Below are positions 47,801-55,635 of a DNA stretch of 64,000 nt, one piece after another (the stretch's first letter is position 1; each line of letters begins with the position of its first letter). The stretch comes from Candidatus Thermochlorobacteriaceae bacterium (GTDB taxonomy: Bacteria; Bacteroidota; Chlorobiia; Chlorobiales; Thermochlorobacteraceae): NCBI GenBank assembly GCA_029263855.1, contig JAJUFC010000006.1, positions 113,658-177,657 of the forward strand. Direction: 5' to 3'. The notes under the pieces are model-generated. The model was not told where the DNA came from. It searched no databases and saw only the letters and a list, made by a program, of their open reading frames with translations. Made by a program: the position numbers and the translations under genes.

Positions 47801-49069
47801 AATGATATTGAAGCGTCCCAAGCCGCCCGCGGCAGTGAGGACGGGCGTGCCAAGCGCATCGCCGGGCGCGTCGCCGTTTCCAAACTTGTTGAAATCGTTG
47901 TCGTTGTCAATGCCATCAAATGGGTTTCCGGGGCTTTCCAAAAATGCCAATCCTGAATAGCCGACCGGAAACTGATTGTTCCAAAGTGCGTCGACTTCGC
48001 CGTTGGGGTTGTAGGTATAAGTAATTGAGTTTGTTTGGTCAAAGACGGATTTATTGGCTTGGAATACTCTTCCGACCGCCGTTCCAACAATGGAGCCGAA
48101 GACGGTTTTTTCGTAATCAAACTCGCTAATGTTTTTAATGTCGTAAATCCAAAAGAGGTTATCCTGCGCAAGAAAGTTCGACCATTGCAAACCGCGCTGT
48201 TTGACTTGAAATCCGACGCCTGCTCTCGTTGGGTCGGTGTTTGGATTCGGTCGGAAATCATAGAGGATTTGCCAGCGGCGGTCGGTCGCATCATCAAAGA
48301 CGACGTAGCTTTCTTGGTCGGCATTGAACACGCCGCGCCCGAAGTAGCCGTTCCACTGCACCCTGCCGTTGTCGTCGCGCCAAGTCGGTTGGTCGGGCCA
48401 AATTGGAGGCCACGAGTTCGGAATATGGCTCATGGCAGGCGACTCTTGGCTTGGATTGTAAAATCCTTCAACGGGTTGTAAGCCTTCAAACACCCCATTG
48501 ACGATGCGATACGGCGAGCCTCTCGGACCTTGATGCACAGTTACATATCGAGCGGTAATCGTCGCCTCAACGGCTGGGTCGGGTTGTCCGTCACCATTAG
48601 CATCAAAGTCAATTCGTCTTAGACTAACGGCATCTTGAAATGGCGAATCGTTTGGTTGTGGAATCGTTTGATTAGCACGTCGCTCATTGGTGCGATCGCC
48701 GCGCCAGCGCGTGCCGAGCGTTGATGTCGGGTCGCCGTTGTTGTAGATGAAGGTGTCAATGAAGGTTCTCTCTACCCCCATAATCACATTGAGGTCAAAA
48801 ATATATTCATTGTCATTAACTGGCCATGCGTAGGTCGGAAGCGTTGGCGCGATGAAGGTTTTCGAGCCGCTCAATCCGTCGTTTTGAAATTTCGTTTTAA
48901 TGCGGTTGCCGTTATGCAATCCTACGCGACGGTTGGCGACATTACTTCGAAGGTTGAGCGGGACATTGCCATCTTGTGCTAAAATTTCGAGTAGCGAAGG
49001 CGCAATCATTAGCAATGAAAGAAGTAGCAAAAGCGACTTTCCGCCGATTCTTTGACGATTGAACTTCAT
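44870..49069 (-). CDS. Giant T9SS-type surface protein with Ca-binding loops
   Basis: 1399 residues from the ATG at 49069, which puts a signal peptide (SLLLLLSLLMIAPSLLEILAQ) at the N-terminus; the frame open to 49135 would bury it. The body contains at least four DxDxDG-type acidic loops (DANGDGQPD, DNDNDFNKF, DDNYNGLIDED, DNNGDGVIDD), as in EF-hand or dockerin-like calcium sites. There is an Fn3-like domain with VPGDRKVTLYW (about residues 780-900). The C-terminus has NVKVFPNPYIVAN and IRIYTIRGELIRTL, ending in VYLYHIDAPG...KFAVIK, a divergent sorting domain. It is downstream of a TonB receptor, so it may be the surface partner. Confidence 0.82.
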   Translation of the reverse strand: MKFNRQRIGGKSLLLLLSLLMIAPSLLEILAQDGNVPLNLRSNVANRRVGLHNGNRIKTKFQNDGLSGSKTFIAPTLPTYAWPVNDNEYIFDLNVIMGVERTFIDTFIYNNGDPTSTLGTRWRGDRTNERRANQTIPQPNDSPFQDAVSLRRIDFDANGDGQPDPAVEATITARYVTVHQGPRGSPYRIVNGVFEGLQPVEGFYNPSQESPAMSHIPNSWPPIWPDQPTWRDDNGRVQWNGYFGRGVFNADQESYVVFDDATDRRWQILYDFRPNPNTDPTRAGVGFQVKQRGLQWSNFLAQDNLFWIYDIKNISEFDYEKTVFGSIVGTAVGRVFQANKSVFDQTNSITYTYNPNGEVDALWNNQFPVGYSGLAFLESPGNPFDGIDNDNDFNKFGNGDAPGDALGTPVLTAAGGLGRFNIIQGDSISVVSRTGFDFYETEYIPDRGIRRGGNAIRIIQPGDTLIRITRADTFTTAMAAAGYNAINDRITYYRRDFVVMPQSGSLQVTSLGRTRTVSVGDTLREITGNLIDDNYNGLIDEDYFLHVRRLKTRVDINNNDAVSYQPDSILHFKNYFILAQQGVDAMNDFRLFPMIDERRDEGLDNNRNWVSFTDDVGRDGRTNTNDFGERDGRPTVGESGFDALDVNESDQIGLTSFKLDLSSRPFMNNSADLWRVTQPGLFDTLQPPQDYDYTYGTGYFPLGRNQVERFSISVVMGENARAVLTNTDIVQQIYDNNYNFAGPPKPEPTLTVVPGDRKVTLYWTNDSEDFFDTFINRKITGGEFRSPLAKTFEGYKIYKSTDPNFLDPLVITGGQGEQSLRRKPVAQFDKIDSVFGYFPMNSRSLLQQSRGVSFYLGDETGLQHVWTDTDVQNGRTYYYAVVAYSKGYIDPVNPEGSIFPSENSFGASPDSRGRLILSQNAAVAVPRATQAGLVKAEGSGELQPYPNNRSDGKLFFNVVNPRRVTSERKLKVEFVSTANDGIDNNGDGVIDDFREQLEEVTSFFRVIDTTNAIPDTIIKKSGLVQGAFLRFLGDEGVYRLTPNGDRVYEATEETRLIDETGIFLTIRNNGVRTRPDTIASQWNVNLGRDSLPNFFVRPVVDSARIIPIAGLDIRAQGLSRIPDDYAIVIKPINGANSDTARLDFVIGGATEIPGVPTNFEIINLTRNRKMRYFIDPTSDTIPITGGGSSTTPYIGQTPAKRTEIYLLVQERYNPTANDSLFSWFISVGFNTRYRPRVGDTLFLRFQKPILGGDAYGVSVKPATQDDNRAKDALANVKVFPNPYIVANVAESDLPAGARGRGERKLFFKNVPLNSTIRIYTIRGELIRTLKADNPSGTSSTGQAWGEKDRGESGTFAYPSSQVEWNLKTSENLDIAYGVYLYHIDAPGIGTKTGKFAVIK

Positions 49070-49146
49070 CAGGATTGTATGAATGTTGTTGGACGGCATA
49101 CCTTTTCGTTCAAATTTCGTTTGTGAAAGGTTCATTGGAATTTACA

Positions 49147-52100
49147 TTAGAAGTAGAGCGATACGCCCGAAAGAATTTGACGCGGCGGCGCAAAGTTTTG
49201 TGGCTGTCTTAAAAACGCGCTCGGCGAATTGACGCTTGACGCGACGAAGGTATTTCTCAAAACCAAATCGGGTGTCAGTTGTGCAAATGGGAATAAGCCG
49301 CTTTGATTTTCAGCATCAAAGAGGTTATAGACTTGCACGAAGACGCCTAAATCGTAATTGCTGATTTTGAAGATTTTTTGCGCGCGCACATCGACGGTAA
49401 AGGTTGCAGGCAAAAGGCGTGAGTTTGTTACGATTTCTCCTCGACTGCCGCGCGTGAGAATATCAAATGGCGCATTGAGGTCGGGCGTGAATGGGAATCC
49501 GCTTCCATAGCGCATAATGCTCGAGAGTTCCCATCCGTCAATCGTGTATGCCGCGGTGATGTTAAGCGTGTGGCGTTGGTCCCAATCGAGCGGAATGAGT
49601 TGAGTGGGCAGAATGGGATTTTCGGGATTGGCTTGAATGGCAAACGCTGCCGCTTGCGGGTCGGAGGCGTTGCCTTGTGCGACTTGGAAGGTATAGTCAA
49701 TGCCGAAGTTGAGTCCGCCCGCGAATCGTTTGTTGACGGAAATGGTCAAGCCGCGCACGAGTGCGTAGTCAGTATTCACGAATTTTGTGTAAGCGCGTCC
49801 GTCAAAAAATTGCTGAATGAACGCCGTGCCGTTGAGGTTACGAATATCATTGAAGTAAAGCGCGACATCGACAGAAATATCGTTTCCGAATTGTTGTTGC
49901 AATCCAAGTTCGCCTTTGATGGTTTTTTGTGGTTGCAGGTCGGCGTTTCCAAACGGTCCGCTAACACCCGCCGCACTTTGTCGGAAGTAGGGATTGCGGT
50001 AAAGAAATTCAAAGTTCGGAATTTGGAACACTTGTCCATAGAAGAGCCGCAAAACGCCTTGCTCCGTAACGGGAAACGCCATGCCTAAGCGCGGCGAAAG
50101 TTGCCATTTGACAGAGGCTTTGCGATAATTTTCGCGCAAGAGCCGCTCGCCGTTTTCGCGGTAGGCGCGAAGCACGTCGGGGTCGCCAGGGCGAAACTCA
50201 ATGAAATTTCCGTTTGCGTCTCGCGGACGGTTTTCGTCTTTGATGGGGTTGTAAAGGCTTGGGTCGCTGGGGTCAATCGGCACAATGCCGTCAGGCTCAA
50301 ACAAATCGAGGCGCAAGCCGATATTGACGATGAAGTTGTTGATTTCAAACTTGTCTTGCACATAAGCGGCAAATTCAATCGGGCGGCGGTCGTAGTATTC
50401 ATAGCCTTCTTCGCCCAGTTGTGCGCGGCGAATCCCCGGTCTTAGATTTCCCGATTCATCAGTAAAGAATGGCACATCAGAGCCGAGTGCGCGCTCATCG
50501 GTCAGCAACGCTTGATTTTCAAATTGCAAGCGGTGCAGTTTTACATCGAAGCCGGTTTTGATTAGGTTATTCTTATCAATTTGCGAGGTAATATCGCCCT
50601 TCAAGTTCAGGGTTCGCGTGGAGCGTTCAAAGAAGTTCGTTGATTTTCCAGTAACTAAAAATTCAAATCCATTTTGTGCTTGACCAGGCGAGAAGAATCC
50701 ACCAGGAGTTGGACCATTGAATCCTGTTGCCATGTAGCGCGGGTCGAGCAAGTCTTCGTAAAGATAACTCGCTTCTCTTGTGCGCAAGAGCGACGCGCCA
50801 AGCGTGTAGAAAGTCGAGCTTGTGAGCGTGTGGGTTGCATTGACCATTGCGGTGTAAGAGTTTCTAAAATTTTTCGGCTGCGAAAATGGAATGTAGGACG
50901 CGCCAAAATTGAAGTTTTGAAACTCTTCATCGGAGTATAAAAACTGTCCGCTGATTTTGAAGGTCCCGACGGGACGATAGGTTACTTTCCCCATTCCGGA
51001 GAATTTGCGATAGGTGTTCATCGGCACGAAACTTCTATCGCCGAAGGCAAATCGGCTGAAGTCGTCGTCCGTTCGCAGGGCTTGATAAATTCGGGTTTGA
51101 TTTTGAAGAAGCAACCCTGTGTTCGGGTCGACTCGATAGTCGAACAAGCTTTGTCTAAAGTTTTCTCGCGAGAGGGTCGGATTGCGTTGTAGTTCGCGTT
51201 GGAAGAAGGTTTCAAAATCGGGACTGTTGAGAAAGGCGTCTAAACTTGGGGCGGTAGTCAGAAATCCTCCGAATTGGCTTCCTGTGTATTCGCTTGCCGG
51301 AAGCACATCGCCGGGTCGGTAGACGTTTTGTCCGTAAAAACGTCCTTCATCTTCAAAATACCGCCCGTTGATGAAGAAAGTCATGGTTTCGCGCATGCCG
51401 GGCATTGGTCCGCTGAAACTGCCTTGAATATCGCGCGAGGCAATCGGGCTGATGGAATTGATATTAGGGAACACTGAACTGCGTCCGCTGACAAAGTCGC
51501 CGAAAAAGGTTTGGAGTGAGCCTTCATATTTTGAGCCGCCATCTTTGGTAACGATATTGACAATCCCGGACATGGCTTGTCCATACTCGGCGTTGTAGCC
51601 ACCTGTGAGCAGTTCAAGTTCTTGAATGGCTTGCGACTCTACGCCGACGTTATTAACACCTCGACTTTGGTTGCCGTCGAAGACGTCGTTGACGGCGAAC
51701 CCATCAACAATGTATGCCACTTCGCCGCGTCTGCCGCCGCGCACTGTTCCGCCGACAACGCCCCCTTGAATTTCTAAGACTTGCGACGGATTTTGAATCG
51801 GCAAGGCGCGAATTTCTTCCGAACTAACGGCGGCACGGGTTGCGGTCATGTCTTTCACAACCAATGGACGCTCTGCGGTAACGACAACTTCCGCCGATTG
51901 AACTTCTTCCGTTCCCATCTTGAAATCGGCTCGCGACGTCAAATCTACGCTCACTTTAATGTTCCTTACCAACTTTGGCTGATAGCCTACATATGTTGCT
52001 CGCACTTCATAAACGCCCGGCGGCACATTGAGAATCACATAGTTTCCATCAAAGTCGGTTTTCGCACCTAATTTCGTGCCGACAACAATCACCGTTGCCC

Positions 52101-52263
52101 CAATGAGCGGCTCGCCTGTATTAGCGTCGGTAACCGTTCCCGTAATTTTCCCCGTTGTGCCCGCCAGCAGTGGCGAACCAATTGTTTGTATCAGCCATGC
52201 GAGCACCACCAACACAGTGAGCATAGCCTTTTGAGTTGACCATGTTTGTATCACTTTCATCAT
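49147..52263 (-). CDS. TonB-dependent receptor with carboxypeptidase-regulatory domain
   Basis: 1038 residues from the ATG at 52263 (or 52260). A signal peptide (MLTVLVVLAWLIQTIGSPLLAG) is followed by a regulatory-like beta-sandwich (GKITGTVTDANTGEPLIGAT), a TonB plug (IPGNPSQVL-like IQNPSQVLEIQGGVVGGTVRGGR, about residues 155-270) and a large barrel ending in QILSGVSLYF. It is the first gene of the long surface/sugar locus, and the next genes are two T9SS cargoes, a PorV/Q-like barrel and an ABC sugar importer. Its ligand is probably a glycan fragment, an inference from context only. Confidence 0.88.
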   Translation of the reverse strand: MMKVIQTWSTQKAMLTVLVVLAWLIQTIGSPLLAGTTGKITGTVTDANTGEPLIGATVIVVGTKLGAKTDFDGNYVILNVPPGVYEVRATYVGYQPKLVRNIKVSVDLTSRADFKMGTEEVQSAEVVVTAERPLVVKDMTATRAAVSSEEIRALPIQNPSQVLEIQGGVVGGTVRGGRRGEVAYIVDGFAVNDVFDGNQSRGVNNVGVESQAIQELELLTGGYNAEYGQAMSGIVNIVTKDGGSKYEGSLQTFFGDFVSGRSSVFPNINSISPIASRDIQGSFSGPMPGMRETMTFFINGRYFEDEGRFYGQNVYRPGDVLPASEYTGSQFGGFLTTAPSLDAFLNSPDFETFFQRELQRNPTLSRENFRQSLFDYRVDPNTGLLLQNQTRIYQALRTDDDFSRFAFGDRSFVPMNTYRKFSGMGKVTYRPVGTFKISGQFLYSDEEFQNFNFGASYIPFSQPKNFRNSYTAMVNATHTLTSSTFYTLGASLLRTREASYLYEDLLDPRYMATGFNGPTPGGFFSPGQAQNGFEFLVTGKSTNFFERSTRTLNLKGDITSQIDKNNLIKTGFDVKLHRLQFENQALLTDERALGSDVPFFTDESGNLRPGIRRAQLGEEGYEYYDRRPIEFAAYVQDKFEINNFIVNIGLRLDLFEPDGIVPIDPSDPSLYNPIKDENRPRDANGNFIEFRPGDPDVLRAYRENGERLLRENYRKASVKWQLSPRLGMAFPVTEQGVLRLFYGQVFQIPNFEFLYRNPYFRQSAAGVSGPFGNADLQPQKTIKGELGLQQQFGNDISVDVALYFNDIRNLNGTAFIQQFFDGRAYTKFVNTDYALVRGLTISVNKRFAGGLNFGIDYTFQVAQGNASDPQAAAFAIQANPENPILPTQLIPLDWDQRHTLNITAAYTIDGWELSSIMRYGSGFPFTPDLNAPFDILTRGSRGEIVTNSRLLPATFTVDVRAQKIFKISNYDLGVFVQVYNLFDAENQSGLFPFAQLTPDLVLRNTFVASSVNSPSAFLRQPQNFAPPRQILSGVSLYF

Positions 52264-52673
52264 AGAAAATGGAAATGCGGAGCGCATACCCAATCGGGCA
52301 GTGCGTTCGTTTGTTTTTTGATGTTCTGAGTAATTGAAACTCGATGAGCGGAGGAAATTACTAATTAAACCGAGTAGTCGCTTTTTTAGAAGGACAACAT
52401 GGTTTGGGCGACGGTTGAATTTGGACTGTTGACTCACTGTCATTGGAACTACACACTTACAAGGTTGCAATCAGCCGCAATTCAATGTTCAGATGTTCAG
52501 GTATGCGGTGCGGCTAATGCGAGAAATCTAAATGTCAAATTACAATGTCAAATTACAATGTCAATTTTTTGACCTGCTTTTTTAAGTGGCGCATTTTACA
52601 TCTTCTCTCCGAAAAAAAAAAGCCTCGAGACGGCATTTTTTACTAAATCGTTTAACTTGGATTCCAAACAAGG
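52264..52673. other. 410-base intergenic region with a 13-base repeat
   Basis: Lies upstream of the TonB receptor gene and downstream of doxX (both -). It should hold the promoter of the surface/sugar locus, but I see no clear promoter or riboswitch; the conserved core of a B12 riboswitch was not found. AATGTCAAATTAC occurs twice in tandem at 52531-52556 with a partial third copy after it. A GCC/GGC hairpin with a T-run on the minus strand (52612-52639) probably terminates the doxX transcript. Confidence 0.45.
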
Positions 52674-53087
52674 TTATAACTTGCCTGAAATCGTTCTTTC
52701 CAAGCTGAACGCGCCCGACCCTGATAAAAACAAGGCAAGCGAGAGCATTGAATATGTCAGAGGCAATTCTTGCTTCGAGAACGGGTCTGCACCATGCGCC
52801 ACAAAACTCGCCACCAGCATCGTGATAAGCACAAGCATTGCCGCAGGGCGCGTTAAAAATCCAATCACAATCAAGATTCCGCCGAAAAACTCCGCGCCCG
52901 CCGCAAGTGCCGCCATAATGCTCGGCATTGGAAAGCCCGACTTTGTCAGATACTCGATAAAGCCTGCATTGTTTGTAAACACCTTTGGAAATCCGTGATA
53001 GATCATCATCGCGCCAAGCCACAGGCGCAAGAGCAAAATTGCCCCGTCAATCGTGACGGGTTTTGAAACGCTTTTGAATAGCGACAT
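52674..53087 (-). CDS. DoxX family membrane protein
   Basis: 137 residues, four transmembrane helices, typical DoxX layout: LLLRLWLGAMMIYHGFPKVF at the N-terminus, EFFGGILIVIGFLTRPAAMLV in the middle, and a C-terminal RxxxGKL tail. The family is widespread and linked variously to thiosulfate:quinone oxidoreductase and redox stress. Here it is the last gene after egtB and egtD on the same strand (36-base gap from egtD), which hints at a redox-related role. Confidence 0.88.
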   Translation of the reverse strand: MSLFKSVSKPVTIDGAILLLRLWLGAMMIYHGFPKVFTNNAGFIEYLTKSGFPMPSIMAALAAGAEFFGGILIVIGFLTRPAAMLVLITMLVASFVAHGADPFSKQELPLTYSMLSLALFLSGSGAFSLERTISGKL

Positions 53088-53123
53088 TTGTGAGATTTGT
53101 TGTTGGATGATTTGTTGTTGGAT

Positions 53124-54104
53124 TTATTTAACGACACGCCAAAGTGAATCTGCAAAATACTGCCTTGAATCTTTGAAGGTCTCTACGATTTCAAAGCCCG
53201 TTTCGTGCGCGAGTTCTCTGATGGAAGCGTCTGAAAATTTGTAGGAGCGTTCGGTGAAAATCGCCTCGTAGGGCGTGAAGCGATACGTGGTTTTGAGCGC
53301 GTCGATATAGACTTCTTGCGCCTCCAAGCTTATCAGATAGCTTTCCATCGCGCTCTCTTTGGGATTGTAGATTTCGTGGTGATAAAATTTTTCAACATTA
53401 AATGTGCCGCCAAGTTCGCGATTGATTCGATGCAAAAGGTTGAGATTGAAGGCTTTCGTAATACCCTCTTTATCGTCGTAGGCGGCTTGCATGGTTTTGA
53501 TGTCTTTTTTCAAATCAAATCCGATGAGCGCGAAGTCGCCTTTGTTCAAGCCGTGCCATAAGGTTTTCAGAAAGAGTTTCATTTCAGGAAATGAAAAATT
53601 GCCGATGCTCGATCCTAAGAAGAGCAACACGGTTCTCGTCTCTGAAAACGTGTCGATTTCCGAAACGCCCGACGCATATTCGGCAGAACGACCTTGAAAC
53701 GACAGGGTCGGAAATTGCTCGGAGAGCGAAACTTCAAGTTCCGACAACGCCGATTCCGAAATGTCAATCGGCGCATAGTGAAAATCCAACCCTTTGACGA
53801 GAAAATGCTCTAAAAGAATTTTCGTTTTCTCACCGTCGCCCGCGCCCATTTCAACCACGCCAAACGACTCTGCCGCAAAGTATTGCGCGATTGTGTCTTT
53901 ATGGGTCTTTAAGATTTCGGCTTCGGCGCGGGTGAGATAGTATTCGGTCAGTTCGGTGATGCGCTGGAAGAGTTTGCTTCCGTTTTCATCGTAAAAATAC
54001 TTGCTGGAAATAAACTTCTGTTGCGAAGAAAGTCCAAGATGAACATCAAGCGCAAACATGCGCCGCGCATCTTGGGAAGCATCTGAAAAAGTGAAGTATG
54101 ACAT
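53124..54104 (-). CDS. egtD: L-histidine N-alpha-trimethyltransferase EgtD
   Basis: Makes hercynine from histidine with three S-adenosylmethionine, the first step of ergothioneine synthesis. 326 residues as expected. The SAM-binding segment is GVVEMGAGDGEKTKILLEHF (about residues 80-99). The family has a conserved YDENGSKLF-TEL-YYLTRAE N-terminal region, visible here as FYDENGSKLFQRITELTEYYLTRAE-like residues 38-62. The gene lies 29 bases after egtB, so the two form an operon. Cytoplasmic. Confidence 0.93.
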   Translation of the reverse strand: MSYFTFSDASQDARRMFALDVHLGLSSQQKFISSKYFYDENGSKLFQRITELTEYYLTRAEAEILKTHKDTIAQYFAAESFGVVEMGAGDGEKTKILLEHFLVKGLDFHYAPIDISESALSELEVSLSEQFPTLSFQGRSAEYASGVSEIDTFSETRTVLLFLGSSIGNFSFPEMKLFLKTLWHGLNKGDFALIGFDLKKDIKTMQAAYDDKEGITKAFNLNLLHRINRELGGTFNVEKFYHHEIYNPKESAMESYLISLEAQEVYIDALKTTYRFTPYEAIFTERSYKFSDASIRELAHETGFEIVETFKDSRQYFADSLWRVVK

Positions 54105-54133
54105 GTCGTTTTTTTGGATTGATGAGAGATTCT

Positions 54134-55396
54134 TTATCCATCTTCCGCTAAACGGATTCCTGAAACCTGCCAGCGTTTATCGGTATGAAAGAAATTTCGA
54201 TACGTGGCTCGAATATGCGATTCAGGCGTAGCGACACTTCCGCCGCGCAAGACCATTTGATTGCTCATAAACTTGCCGTTGTATTCGCCAACTGCACCGC
54301 TTGAATGTTTGTAGCGCGGGTAAGGCAAATACGCACTGTTCGTCCACTCCCACACATTTCCCAAAAAATCATAAAATCCATCATGCACTTTGTCGGGCGG
54401 TTGCGGGTGAAAAAATCCCGAATTCAATAACACATTCTTCATGGAAACGTTTGTTTTGCTTGCGGCGACTTCCCACTCGGCTTCGGTCGGCAGTCGCTTC
54501 CCTTTCCAACTTGCAAAGGCTTCGGCTTCAAAGTAACTGATGTGGCAAACGGGCGCATTAGGGTTCAGCGGCTCAATGCCTGAAAGTGTGTATTCGACCC
54601 ATTCGCCATCGCGCTTTTCCCAATACAGCGGCGCGTTCCAGCTTTCGCGTTGTACCCATTCCCAACCTTCAGAAAGCCAGTGTCGAAAATCTCGATAGCC
54701 ACCGTCTTCAATAAATTCAAGGTATTCGCGATTGGTTACAAGTCGATTTTGCAACTTAAAATCGTCAATCCAAACCGCATGATGTGGCTGTTCGTTATCA
54801 AAGCAGAAGCCTGTTCCGTTGTATCCGATGCAATGCTTTCCGCCTGCAATCTCAATCATCTTTGACTCAATCTCTACTCCGTTTTGGCGTGGCGCGTGGC
54901 AATAACTTGGCTTTGTTGGATTTTGGGAAAGAATGAACTTAATATCGGTAAGCAACAACTCTTGATGCTGTTGTTCGTGATTGAGTCCCAACTCGAGCAG
55001 TGCTAAAAACTCGTTCCACTTTGCTTCGCTGACGGTTTCAATGAGGTCGAGCATTTCTTCGCTAATCACGTTGCGATAGGCATAAACTTCTTTGACGGTC
55101 GGACGCGAGAGGTCGCCACGCTTTTGGCGCATGACTCTTTCACCAATGCTCTCGTAGTAAGAATTGAAGAGAAAATTATAGAGCGCGTGATAAGGCTTGT
55201 ATGTATTCTTGAACGCTTGAAGCAAGAATGTTTCCCAAAACCAAGTTACATGCCCCAAGTGCCACTTCGGCGGACTGACATCGACTATCGGCTGCACGAC
55301 ATAATCTTCCACTTCCAACGGCGCGCAGATTGCTTCGGTTTGCTTGCGTATTTCTCTGAATCGAGTTTGCAGTGAAGCGCGTTCTTGTTTTATCAT
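54134..55396 (-). CDS. egtB: Ergothioneine sulfoxide synthase EgtB
   Basis: Iron- and oxygen-dependent enzyme that joins hercynine to a thiol (cysteine or gamma-glutamylcysteine) as a sulfoxide. 420 residues from the ATG at 55396, which fits the family start; the frame open to 55498 has no homology. The N-terminal DinB-like domain carries the iron ligands: His49 in WHLGHVTWFWE, and His140 and His144 in NHEQQHQELL (HX3HXE). The C-terminal half is a formylglycine-generating-enzyme-like domain with FLGNVWEWTNSAYLPYP. No egtA or egtC gene is nearby, so the enzyme may take cysteine directly, as in type II EgtB. Confidence 0.92.
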   Translation of the reverse strand: MIKQERASLQTRFREIRKQTEAICAPLEVEDYVVQPIVDVSPPKWHLGHVTWFWETFLLQAFKNTYKPYHALYNFLFNSYYESIGERVMRQKRGDLSRPTVKEVYAYRNVISEEMLDLIETVSEAKWNEFLALLELGLNHEQQHQELLLTDIKFILSQNPTKPSYCHAPRQNGVEIESKMIEIAGGKHCIGYNGTGFCFDNEQPHHAVWIDDFKLQNRLVTNREYLEFIEDGGYRDFRHWLSEGWEWVQRESWNAPLYWEKRDGEWVEYTLSGIEPLNPNAPVCHISYFEAEAFASWKGKRLPTEAEWEVAASKTNVSMKNVLLNSGFFHPQPPDKVHDGFYDFLGNVWEWTNSAYLPYPRYKHSSGAVGEYNGKFMSNQMVLRGGSVATPESHIRATYRNFFHTDKRWQVSGIRLAEDG

Positions 55397-55573
55397 TGAC
55401 CAATGATTGTCTGATTTCTGATTTACCTCAAAAATACGCCTTCTTTGCTTTGAATGTCGCTGTTTGACGCAAAAAATCTTCGCACCTCTTTTTTGCACTC
55501 TATTGTTTTATCGCATGCTTTTGTGATACAAAAAACGCTCGAAACGTCTTAACTTTGCCGATTATTCTGTTCA

Positions 55574-55629
55574 GATTCAATCATCACGATTCAATCATCA
55601 CGATTCAATCATCACGATTCAATCATCAC
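55574..55629. repeat. 14-base tandem repeat, four copies, upstream of the oxygenase gene
   Basis: Four perfect copies of GATTCAATCATCAC (56 bases) end 6 bases before the ATG of the 2OG-Fe(II) oxygenase gene, in the region between divergent egtB and this gene. It has the same unit length and copy number as the unrelated array at 9750. Because 14 is not divisible by 3, any copy-number change shifts reading frames that run through it. It displaces the usual ribosome-binding-site region. Confidence 0.92.
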
Positions 55630-55635
55630 TTCGAT

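Noticed and set aside
45482..47956. Long plus-strand frames (263 and 279 residues) opposite the giant surface gene
   Set aside because: Shadows produced by the codon bias of the minus-strand gene; no homology, signal peptide or ribosome-binding site.
52531..52564. CRISPR-like repetition (13-base unit)
   Set aside because: Direct tandem copies without spacers; simple slippage repeat. The same applies to the arrays at 9750 and 55574.
52264..52673. Possible cobalamin riboswitch ahead of the TonB receptor gene
   Set aside because: No B12-box-like core was found, so vitamin B12 is not supported as the ligand.
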